This document shows, one piece after another, positions 53,800-64,000 of a DNA stretch of 64,000 nt. A program made the position numbers and the translations under genes. Under the pieces are notes generated by a model. It ran no database searches, had not been told where the DNA came from, and saw nothing but the letters and a program-made list of their open reading frames with translations. Each line of letters starts with the position of its first letter. The first letter of the stretch is position 1. Origin of the DNA: Anthoceros angustus (lineage: Eukaryota; Streptophyta; Anthocerotopsida; Anthocerotales; Anthocerotaceae); the NCBI GenBank assembly GCA_010909165.1, contig VJWM01000116.1, forward strand, positions 744,001 to 808,000, given 5' to 3'.

Positions 53800-56700
53800 T
53801 AGCATTTCCTCAAGTTGTCGTGTGCACACTTGTTTTCGTGTGTAGGGATACGCTAGAGTTGCACACAAAGATCAAAAGCATCGGTGGAAGACCTCATCTC
53901 CTTGTCGAGCAAGAGACCGGTGTCGGTGATTGCAAGCGAGGAGACAAGCAACCTTGCAGCAGCAAAAATTGCTCTAGGGGAGCTCACAGAGCGCCCTTGG
54001 CGCAATCTGCTATAACAAGGAGGTGCGGTTATGTGGGCGGTCATCAACTTCATACTCACACGAGCGACCTAATTATGTTCCTTTGCGGTAGAAGATGCAC
54101 ATGTTGCTCGTGTCCGGGCACAATTGCGTGCGGTCACGCGGCGGACAATCGAGAGCCAACAACAAAAGCGTGGCCCTCCAACGGTGTCTGGCGGAGGATT
54201 TACATGATGCCTTTGGCGCATACATAGCTTGACGCTCAAGAAAGAAAGGACTCCTCAATGGATTCCAGCCCTTCTTACACTAGCGAATGTAGCCCTCCGG
54301 ATCACGAAGTCTGCGTGTGCACAGTACTTGCCGTATGCATGCCTTGTTTTGTGTCGAGATCTATTCCCATGCATCTAAGCAATGGTTTTGTGGTGCTATG
54401 TAGGGATTCGGATGCTATGACTTTGTTTTCCTCCCTTGTGGGCACTTTCACGATGTATGCCTCTACCAACACATCTTTGGTCGGTGACTGCCCCAATCGC
54501 TTGTTCTCTTCAAGTCCGGCACAGTGGTTGCGGGCCAAGGGTTGGCCATTCACTAGTGGAGTCCAACGGATGCACAGGGCGTGACCGAGGAGCAGAGCAT
54601 TATCATGGCTGCCTGCAAGAATTCCACATCATGGAGCACCGTTTGGAAGAATTGTTGGGGACTGGTGCTGCATAGGATAGTGCCCCTGGTGACTCACATA
54701 AGAAGGCAGTTCATGAGTCTCCTGGTTAGTAGTGCTCTAAGGTTGTTGCTTTGCATGGAAAAGCTATATACAGACCTTTGTGCTAACATCAATTCTGCTT
54801 GTCCCTAGGCACATATAGTAGGCTGCTGCCCTTGTCCTCGCTTGGCTTGAGGCGTTGATCACACCACCACGTGGGCAGCGGCCACCTATCCCAGCCCGAT
54901 TCGATTCGCCCTGTTGGCCAATGCACAACTATGTCATGGAGTCGCCAGATCTGGTGGTCCCGGTCTCAAACCGATTGAGTCCTGGTGAGGCACGCACTCG
55001 GTGTGGTGTATTTGGCCCACTCATGTGGCGATCCAGATGTCATGTTTGGGGTTGGCTCCTTTGGTTGATGCAGATGCCTCTCACGTGGCGACTTCTTTGT
55101 TTGCTGGCCCCAGTTTTTCAGTTCCACTCACTGACATGGGTCAGATTGGTGGTGGGCCACAAGGTGGGCACCCATGTGTGGCTGTTCAGCTCCAACAAGG
55201 CCAGCCTACAACTCAGTGTGTTGAAGATCGCAATGCGGCAGTGGAAGAGGATACCCAGGCAGTGGAAGAGGATACCCAGGCAGTGCAGGAGGATACCCAG
55301 GTTTTCTACACCGAGACTCAGGTCGTGCATGTGGACACCCACCTTGTGCATGATGATGAAACTCGTCACAAGAATGACACACTTGTGCGACGAACACGCA
55401 ACTGTAGAACTTGTGCCGTCGTGTGGAAGTGACCATGATGCGAACTAGAAGATGAGGTGGAGGTGCCCGGCAAGGATGGGGAGGACGTGACCACTATGGC
55501 GGTGGCTTTGCATCGGTATGGATGTGGCCACTTGTCTTTGGTGTTCCAATGGCCGATTCTCTGCTGGTGAAGCGGCCACTATGTGTCGAGCCACCAGGAA
55601 GTGGCTATTGTCATTCATAAGGATGCGGAGAAATCGCCACTTCGGCATCACAGAAGTGGTGGAGGTATCGGTGGACGTCGATCTTTGCGTAGAAAAGGCA
55701 AGCGGGCAGACTCGGAACTTTGAAAGCGGAAGGGTGCCTCAAGTCCGGAGACCAGGCGTCCCAAGAAAGCTTCACAAAGTGCCATGGTGGAACAACCGGG
55801 TTTGGAATTTGGTGCGTCACATGCGAGATAACTTCATGGTGCGTTCGAGGCACGGTAATAAAGAGAAAGTTCGTGGTATGTATTGCGTTGCAGAGCCCAT
55901 GGTCACATTAAATGCAAGCGAAGATCCAGTGGGGTGGTGAGATTTTGCGGCGGTGAAAAGGTTGTGAAAAGGTTACTACTATGAGCGGTGCCCTCGACAA
56001 AAGTGCCTACCGACTCTGGATTCGAGGCCACGTGGTGACCCAATAATGCTTGGAGGCATCACGACCACGAAGTTTCCAATGGTAGCTATTCCGGGGCCAA
56101 TGAGAAGAACAAGAACACTCCAGCTTTTCGGCTCTCTGCTGGATATAGAACATGGTTGGATCAAGTTGTGGCGACATAGCGTAAAGGGAGGGTCCTGCAA
56201 AATATACATGGGCTTGCTTTGTTCTTAGTCCAGTGGTCACTTTTTGTCAAGGCTTGGAGACGTGTGTAGGATCTTGTGGATGGACAGATTAATGTGCAAG
56301 CATCCATAATTGGCATAGATGTGAATCCTTGCACTTTTGACAATCATGTTACTTGTGGGAGAATGCACTGGTTTTGTGGGTCTGTGAAGCAATTCTCCGT
56401 TTGTAGTTCTTAACGCGTTGGGAGGAAGCTACCGGTTGTAATTGCTCAATTACGAGCAAACCCGATTGCGCGAGAAAAGAGGGCCTCGGATGGTCTCAGC
56501 GTCTGAGCCGATCCGATTCAGCTCGTGGCACGGACACATATGCAATTCCAATGACACAGTTAGTTTAATGACACACGGCCATGTAGACATTTTGTGGGAG
56601 AACACACAACAAAAGGCTGACTCTGCAGAACCAGCTTTAACATGAAACCAAAGATCCAAAATATGCCACACCACCGATTTCACGCCACCCTCGTGGCCCA

Positions 56701-58060
56701 AAGTCGATGTAATGTACAATGCCACAAAATAAGCATCAAGGGATCGCTCCGCCATCCACCCATTGTCACACAACCTATCTAGTGTCGTGGATGTGCGAGC
56801 TAGCCAGACGGAAGGAACTTGTTGCCCGACCTCGGGTGGCGCCCTCAATCTATCACATCGCTGTCCTCCTCGCTTGAGTCCCCACGGAAGCATGCGGTGT
56901 GCCGCCGCGTCAACCCGACCACCTCCATGATGTGCGGCGTGCAGCGTGGAAGGCTTGGCATATGGGGCCACACCGATCTCGGACCTTCTTCCAGAGGCGT
57001 GCGTGCCTTGGCCCGTTCCATTCGATGCAAGTAGTGTGCGGCCAAGGTGACTAGGTGACTTTCATCATTGACAAATGGTGATACTCACCTCCGGCCAAGA
57101 GGGTGCCGGCCAGCTTGCCTAATCCGGCTTGAAGATTCCATGTCCCTCCCCACACCAACCACTCCTCCAAGTGCGCTTCCATTGCATACAAGAGCGAAGT
57201 CCGATCTCCACAAAGGACAAAGGCGGGCTAGCTTGCGTGGTCTGAAGTGCTTGCCGGCTTTAAATTGCCAATGCGGAGGCCACTCGTGTGCATAAGGCCA
57301 CGAAGGGTGGGTGACATGATTACTTTTGTAACATGCCCAAGTGTAAGGAAAGCAAGGCTGGATGGCCAATCAGCGATAGATTTTGAAAATTCGACCTCGA
57401 TCCTTTCAACGACGCGAACCGGCATAGGGGACCAAAGATTTGAGGCCAACGTGACCAAGAGTCCGACACGGCAAGAGTGCATGGAGTCGCTTTGTTTGCA
57501 ATGATTGAAAATGGGAAAACTAGGGCCATTTACCCGGAGATAAAGAATTTCACAACAAGCCGGTGACGATGAAGTCAGCGAGAAGCAATGTCAAACACAT
57601 CCACAAAGTTCTTAACGCCGGCTTCATGCTTGCTATAGCCCACTACAACTTCTCGAAGCGTGTTGCGGTGTCTTCAAGGACAACACATGAACTTGAAACC
57701 ACGGGGGTATGCTTACCACCCGCGCCTCTTTCGAGTTTTCAAACCTATTTGTTATTGCCGTTAGAACCTTCAACATGTGGACAACCAACCTCTTGCTGGT
57801 CGTGGTTGCCCAAGTCACCCAGCCTCCCGAGTCATAGGCATTGTCTGTTTAGCGGATGCGGCACCAATGTTTGAATTTTGTCCAGAACTCCTTTTGCACC
57901 TTGAACGCTCGAAGCTAGTAACCTTGAATGTCATGCTCCAACTTGAATTTGCACATAGGCGCTGCGGCTTATGCGTCACGACACCCACCTCGGCCTCAAG
58001 CATGCTCGATCCTGCGGCACGGCTGTGCCTTGCAGAAATTCTAACGTGCCTTCATTAGCA
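53800..58060. other. region of decayed, possibly transposon-derived sequence
   Basis: Several open frames of 100-240 codons occur on both strands (for example 54855-55448, 55518-55940, 56450-56971), but none shows a domain I recognise and frames switch often. A three-fold 15-bp repeat (GTGGAAGAGGATACCCAGGC and kin) lies at 55240-55290. Confidence 0.3.
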
Positions 58061-58522
58061 TTCCTACAGTCCAGCAGATACCCCAACTCCCAAGTCTGGA
58101 TCGGCTGCTTTGAAAGATCCAAAGGATACAAGCTTGACATTCCAACCGGAAGCGGAATCACAACATGCACAGCCTGCCCCGTGCCAGTCCTTACAGAACC
58201 ACTGCGTTATCCTCATCAAGCACAAACGTAGACAGCGAATACCGAAAAGCATCCTCCTCACATTCAACGTCTTCAGAGGTCTGGGGCAGAAGGTGAGTAG
58301 ACACTTCTGGCCAGCTGCTGTCACGTACGTCTCCCCTCCAGAACTCCCAGAAGTTTGGTTTGCCATGGACCCTCCACGCCCGCCCCGGTGTGAATGAAGA
58401 GTCCTCCGTAACACCGCCCGCACTAACAACGCCGCACTCACGGACTGTCCGTCAAAATAAGCCGGTAAGAAGGATTGTGAGAAAGCGTCTCGGGAGTAAC
58501 CTAACAAGCGGGCGACCACATC

Positions 58523-59010
58523 ACATCCCCATCCATCCCCATCCCCACATCCCCACATCCCCATCCCCACATCCCCACACATCCCCATCCCCACATCCCA
58601 CATCCCATCCCACATCCCACATCCCCATCCCCACATCACATCCCCACATCCCACATCCCATCCACATCCCATCCCACATCCCCATCCCCACATCCCCACA
58701 TCCCCACATCCCCATCCCCACATCCCCACATCCCCATCCCCACATCCCACATACCCACATCCCATCCCCATCACATCCCCATCCCACATCCCCATCCCCA
58801 TCCATCCCCATCCCATCCCACATCCCACATCCCACATCCCACATACCCACATACCCACATACCCACATCCCCACATCCCACATCCCACATCCCCATCCCC
58901 ACATCCCCACATCCCACATCCCACATCCCATCCCATCCCACATCCCCACATCCCCACATACCCACATACCCACATACCCACATACCCACATACCACATAC
59001 CACATACCCC
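58523..59010 (+). repeat. C-rich microsatellite of CCCCAT, CCCCACAT and CCCACATA units
   Basis: About 490 bp composed only of interspersed CATCCC, CCCCACAT, CCCACATC and (at the right end) CCCACATA units. The minus strand is a run of GGG/GGGG tracts with 2-4 base gaps. Long open frames here on both strands are a by-product of the repeat. Confidence 0.95.
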
Positions 59011-59079
59011 TGAGTTTTATCAAACTTGAGCTCCACTCCGACGCATCTATTAGGGCAGCGAACAGATATCGACAAAGCA

Positions 59080-59600
59080 GTTATAGCACGAATTTGGGTC
59101 ACAAGTCTTTAGAGCCAAAACATTTTGTGAACACCTGCTTGCAAATCTGCGGTGACAACATAGTCTAGTAAACTCGGCACCCGAAGCAGGTGACAACATA
59201 GCAGATCACAAGCCGGAGCAATGTGAAAATAGAAACCTTGGGGCGACGCATTAATTCGTTGTCCTCCTCGCGATGCAGTGTTCATCCAATCGGGTTGTGC
59301 TCATCTCAAGACTGAGAATGAACATGATCTATCGAACGAAACATATATCGGAAAAGACGTTATAGCACGAATTTGGGTCACAAGTCTTGAGCCAAAACAT
59401 GTTGTAACGGTACCGACCTTGCAAAGCCTAGTGACAACACGTCTAGTAAACTCGGCACCCGAAGCAGGTGACAACATAGATCGATAACGCGGCCCGAACA
59501 ATGTGAAAATAAGCCGGGCACGGCGGCTGCATTAATTCGTTGTCCTCCTCGCGATGCAGTGTTCATCGAATCGGGTTGTGCTCATCTCAAGACCACGATT
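59080..59600 (+). repeat. two-copy tandem repeat of about 270-280 bp
   Basis: ACGAATTTGGGTCACAAGTC at about 59090 recurs at about 59368; CGTTGTCCTCCTCGCGATGC at about 59257 recurs at about 59538. Between them GTAAACTCGGCACCCGAAGC is shared. Copies have diverged by small indels. Confidence 0.85.
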
Positions 59601-59651
59601 GATCATGAACCACCAGAACTACAGCTTCCCTGGTAAGAGTACTCACCTTCC

Positions 59652-60972
59652 TCAATTGCTTTCATAGACATAGGCAGTGACTTGTTCCTGGGCTTCGGTG
59701 GTTAGCCTATATAGCTGGACTTCTCCATCGTGCCCATGTGGTGCCATTGTGAACTTGCATGTCTGAACAATTTGAGCTGGCAAAATGCATTCCTCCAGAT
59801 CCCAAGGCAAGCTATACACAGACTCGGGCAAATGCTTTTCCAACATATAGTATTGTCCGACAACCACCTCCTCCCACTGGAATTCTCTTTTACTCCAAGG
59901 GCAATACCGAGACTCCGATGCGTGTGCTTGGCCTTAGTGCAAGTCAGTAAAAATCCAGCCCTTCATCTGCGGGGTGCCAAGGAAGTTATCTCCAACTTCC
60001 AAGATATCGCCATCTCGAGACATCATCAACATCATCATCCTCACCGCTTCAATTGTTGGAAGTGCACGATCAGCAATCATCAGTGCAGGGACTTGCTGGT
60101 CAACCGCTTGTCGTGTTTGTCTGGGGCCAGCAGCCTGTCCATGAGGTGTGATTCGCACTGACCTCCAAAAGCCAGCATGAGGCACCATTTCACACGCTGA
60201 ATGGTTGCTCTCCATACACTCTGCACAGAAACATGCAAGGCTCCGCATTCGCAATTGCGTGGGGTCATGCATGTCACAACCATACAGGCTGTGCATTTGC
60301 TTGGATCCAGGTATGGGGTCACAACCAAATTTGTTTCGGCGGTTTACCTCTGTCTTTCCAATGAGCCAAAACTTCGTGAACGCATGATCAGACTTGCATA
60401 AGAGCTGGCTGCAAGAGAGATGTTTTGCAGTACTCCACCACATCTGCAGCATTTTCCATCCCGCCAGCGGAGGGGGCGACTCTCGCGAGCACGCTTCAAG
60501 ATGGCACTGCACCATCGTGCTCCCCTTCCGTGCCCACTTCCAAAATAAGACCAAAGCATGTTGCACCCACCGTGATGCTAGGATACCGAGCAATGAAGTA
60601 GCTAGGTCGACACGCTTTGAATTGGCTAGCCGCCCCATCCGACCAGCACCGTGTTCTCGAGGTTGAGGGAATCCGCATCCGCATCCCGCCGCTTTTGTAA
60701 GCAGTGTTGCACAAATAGAGTGTCATGGACCATGTCATCGCTAATATAAAAGTGATAGTACTTCTCAATTGATGCGCCAGGTCCTCTGCATCAACAGGCC
60801 ATTGCGCTGTAAAACCAACACCAAAATAGTAACTGGTCGTTACGCTGCATGGATTGAATCTCATTCGGACCCCAAATGCATAGTTCGAGCAAAATCGAGC
60901 ATGAACCACAACATCCTGGGAACCATTCGAGACAATGTCGAACTCTATCCCCGCCACACTGGATATAATCAT
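59652..60972 (-). CDS. unrecognised, possibly transposon-derived protein with a Cys cluster
   Basis: Minus-strand frames read protein-like over 1.3 kb. They include KQMHSLYGCDMHDPTQLRMR, then a zinc-ligand-like cluster SLACFCAECMESNHSACEM, then PHAGFW, and further on a segment with LEVGDNFLGTPQMKGWIF. A short next exon (59652-59867) gives YYMLEKHLPESVYSLPWDLE. The CFC-x2-C cluster recalls Cys-rich modules in some transposon-encoded proteins, but I cannot name a family. Intron borders are unclear and the 5' part (60640-60972) is in a different frame. Confidence 0.35.
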
Positions 60973-62950
60973 GAAATGAAACTCCTTCAGCCTTACCTTG
61001 GATACTCCACAAACACGGAAGGATGTGTTTCCCTAAACACTAGTTTGATCCTTTTCTTGTCGTTGCCATGATCCTTTCCGACTACGATATTGAAAACAGG
61101 CCACTTAAGAACAACATTTGCACGAATATCCAAACATGTCTCGAAGGCGGAAGGAAGTGTGTTGACACCACACTGTCACATGTTCCTAGCAAGCATGCTG
61201 TGAATGCCAGATCCTCACCCTTTGCACAAAGAACACGCTCACATAGTGTCTGGTGAAGCCAAACAAGTGGAGGCGTTACAATGAAGCTCTTGAGCCAAAG
61301 GATGAGCACACACAGCAGAACAATGACACACACGGTGAACCACAGGCTGCCGGAGGTTATTGAAGGCATCTTTAAGGAACGCCATTTCCACATGGTAAAA
61401 TAAAGAGATTGCGCTCTTGCAAGCTCTTAACAAAGAACGGCTTCAACTTCTCGAATGACCGTTGCCCAACTTGTATTTCCGGGTGTTCTTGGCGAAGGTA
61501 GAACTCTGCACATGTCACGAAGAACACACCAATCACCTAAGAAACCTCTGGTAAAAGCAACACCAAACCCACAATGGAGGCCACATGGAGTCGCAGATCA
61601 TATGTGAGCATAGGACATTGGGGTCAAACATGCAAGCTTGGGTCCCGGTGGCGTAACCACACAAACATGTAACACACTCGGTTCATTTGTCTACATTTTG
61701 GCGGCATAGCGAGTCACCACTTAGTTGCCCAATAGGAAGACACCCTACGGTTGTATGAGGAAGGAAACACAAGCAGGTTAGAAGGACCCAAGACACGTCC
61801 TTCAGATCAGCAACAACCTAGACACAAATCTCGAAACCTAGCAAGTCAGACAATTCCACACATACCTGTGACATGTCCAGAAAGTGCATGATATGTTTGA
61901 TGAACGTTTTCGGTGCTATTCGCAACCGCTTGGTATCTTTTGTGTTGGATGAAGGACGGGAAGCTGATTCCCAAAAGTGGACGATGGTGGCCTTAACATG
62001 TGGCGAAAGGATATCGATCTTGATCTCCTTCCATCACCCAACCAGATCTCACGAGGCATGCCCTCCCGCCTTGTGCTTAGAGCTCGATGGATCCGCCTCC
62101 GACTCCAATGTGGTGGGAAAGCGTAGCAACAAGGTGATTGTCTTGGAGATCTTGAGATAAAATGACGTTGAGCAGGTGTTCCTTGCTCAAATGGTCTCCA
62201 ACTTGAATCGCCTTCAAGTTTGTGCAAGCCTCACGCACATTCTTCAACAACAATGCTCCTAGTTGGATCTCTTTTGCATCCTTTGTAGGGCCTATACAAC
62301 TTGAGAAGTGGTAGGTGACTAAACACCTCCAAGATGTCTCTCGACTTTCTGCCGTGTATGCGTGAGGCATAAAAGCGATTGGCTAGTGTCGAGCCACTTC
62401 TTGTTCGGCCGAGCATTCCCTAATACGGTGGCTGCAAGAGCCGCCGCTCTCTATGTACACTGCAGGTTGATGTTTTGACGCCTCTCCTTCAACTCTCCCG
62501 GAAGGAGCATCCTCCCCTACTCTCCTTGGCGCTGCTGGAGGACGTGACTCCTCGTTTAACATCTGCTCCTGTCCACCTCCAGGATGTATCCCTGCCCTTC
62601 TTCTTCCCACACCCTGGACACCAGCTTCACGTGAAGCACCTTCAGCTGTTAGTGCTTCCGCCTGCCGTTCGCGCTGACGACGTTTGGCTGCTGCCCATCG
62701 ACTCCGTTGTTGGGAAGGTGACCGAGCCATAGCACCGTCCCAAAAACAGCCAAGGGTTTGCAGGCACCACCTCCAACGCCACGGCACTATCCACCGTATT
62801 TGAAGCAGCACACCGCCCCCGCACTATCCACCAACCCAGCGCCGCGGACCTACTTGCAACTTGTAGCGCCGTCCGAACCTGATCCGCTCCTTCCACCACG
62901 TCCTGCACATGTAGCCACAGCTTGTCACGATTACCAGCCCTGAGTTCAAG
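60973..62950. other. non-genic or decayed element sequence
   Basis: Only short frames without recognisable motifs. The 142-codon minus-strand frame at 62383-62811 is Arg/Gln/Glu-rich and low complexity, and may be part of the same decayed element as 59652-60972. Confidence 0.3.
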
Positions 62951-63719
62951 TTTGAGCTCACGGAGCTTGTCACGATTACCACCTAGCCTCTGAGTTCAAG
63001 ATGAGCTCTACTACCTAGGTCATTTGCCCCTGGTATACCACGTACTCGATCCACGCACACAATGATATTCTATGTTGATTATTAAACTCGGAGCATTTCG
63101 AAGGCAGCGCGTTGGCGGGCCCGTTCCTGGGCCACGAGTTCGTGAAATGAAGCGGCAAAAGGCCAGCTATGTGGGGACATTGTCCTTAAACCACCTGAAT
63201 TTTTTTAAAGCATATTTTAATATACCATTCTTTATTAAATTTTAATCCTAGATAAAAATAGACATGACTATAACATGTAAAAAAAATCAGATAAATTGGA
63301 AAAGAAATGAATTTTTCATAATTGTAAACATTGCGTGAGGACAAATTAAGAGCGTTTCAACCGTTTCTAACTAAAGTGAGCACCCAACCATGCTTATACC
63401 CCATGATGACTTAGCTTATGTATATTTTACATGTCTCATCGTTTCATATTGCTCATTTGTTTCATGATGGCTTGTGTTATAAGTACTTTTACATATATGT
63501 CTCCAAGACGGCTAGGAATCAATGAGTGCTAGCACAACATTACATATGTAAGTTCAACTGCTTTCTTTTTTTATGTGAATAAATGGAGTATTTACATTCC
63601 ACTCATGGCCCCAAAGAAGCTTACAAGGCGGAAATAATAGGCTAGAAGTCTCAAGAGACCTAACAACAGGCTAGAAGTCTCGGGGACCTTACAATAGAAG
63701 TATCGTGGAACTTTACGGG
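62951..63719. other. AT-rich non-genic region
   Basis: No gene seen. GAGCTTGTCACGATTACCA is duplicated at 62920-62990, and 63180-63330 is strongly AT-rich. Confidence 0.4.
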
Positions 63720-64000
63720 GAGGGCGCCGGCCGGCACCCTCACTAGCCCGTATGCCCTACGGGTGCGTGGATAGGAGGGGTCTGGTGGTGCGCACAGAGG
63801 GAGGGCGCCGGTGCCCTCCCTCCACACGCACCTCGGTGGGCCCACGGTGGTGTTTGAGGCGGCGCCCGGCCGGCCCGCCAGGCGAGCATCACCTGCTTGC
63901 CCACCCCACGGGTGGCAGGAGGCGCCGGCCGGCCGGCGCCTCCCTCCATGCGCCACTTGTCGATGGGCGACGGTGGTGCGCGGCGGCCGGCCGGCGCCTC
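63720..64000. repeat. GC-rich palindromic repeat, member 2 (runs off the window)
   Basis: GGAGGCGCCGGCCGGCCGG-type palindromes, with CGGTGGGCCCACGGTGGTGT shared with 46015-46040. The element continues past 64000. Confidence 0.6.

Noticed and set aside
58064-59023. A 319-codon minus-strand and a 217-codon plus-strand open frame of Gly/Met/Trp or His/Pro repeats
   Set aside because: Both are produced by the CCCCAT/CCCACAT microsatellite, which lacks stops in several frames. Outside it the frames show no conserved motif.
1-64000. CRISPR arrays, bacterial operons, tRNA or rRNA genes
   Set aside because: No regularly spaced direct repeats with unique spacers, no tRNA cloverleaf-like B boxes in proper context and no rRNA signatures were seen; the genes are spliced and eukaryotic.

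Overview
The window is nuclear DNA of a land plant. It contains spliced genes with short introns of about 60-400 bp and GT-AG borders, for a chloroplast translocon subunit (TIC100), a plant-type CTR9, COX6A, secreted Gnk2/DUF26 proteins and a DYW-class PPR protein. The PPR protein carries the 'KP/GRP' form of the DYW domain. Published surveys, as I recall them, report that form from hornworts, lycophytes and ferns and link it to U-to-C organelle RNA editing. I therefore infer a seed-free plant, with a lycophyte, fern or hornwort all possible. I cannot name the species.

Layout. 1-2256: 3' part of CTR9 (+). 2789-5075: an unrecognised gene with a transit-peptide-like N-terminus (+). 4240-4880: decayed forward and inverted pieces of an aldo-keto reductase (AKR). 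5376-7177: complete AKR gene (+). 7390-9211: multi-pass membrane protein (-). 9538-11987: CHID1-like GH18 protein (-). 13092-14104: COX6A (-), four exons resolved to the base. 14105-15456: short tandem repeats. 15457-24335: a nested array of 3-kb duplications carrying broken Gnk2 genes. 25274-28150: the DYW:KP PPR gene (-), frame-broken in its repeat region and with an OSB-like motif near its N-terminus. 28136-34270: a direct tandem duplication of about 3 kb, each copy with an acidic repeat-protein gene (-). 35121-35543 (+) and 36655-37086 (-): two intact convergent Gnk2 genes. 37640-38460: an old inverted copy of the flanks of the 16-kb array. 38839-43087: TIC100 (-).

From 43.1 kb to the end I find no conserved gene. 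This part holds GC-rich palindromic repeats, an inverted repeat, a 2.2-kb tandem duplication built largely of 250-bp dimeric satellite units, a 40-bp minisatellite, a 490-bp C-rich microsatellite and decayed, possibly transposon-derived coding fragments.

The genes do not form one pathway. Two themes recur. Several products act in organelles: TIC100 in chloroplast import, COX6A in respiration and the PPR protein in RNA editing. The secreted Gnk2 family has been repeatedly copied and broken. Many near-identical repeats differ mainly by 1-5 base insertions or deletions, and sister copies carry different frame lesions. Some apparent pseudogenes may therefore be residual long-read assembly error.
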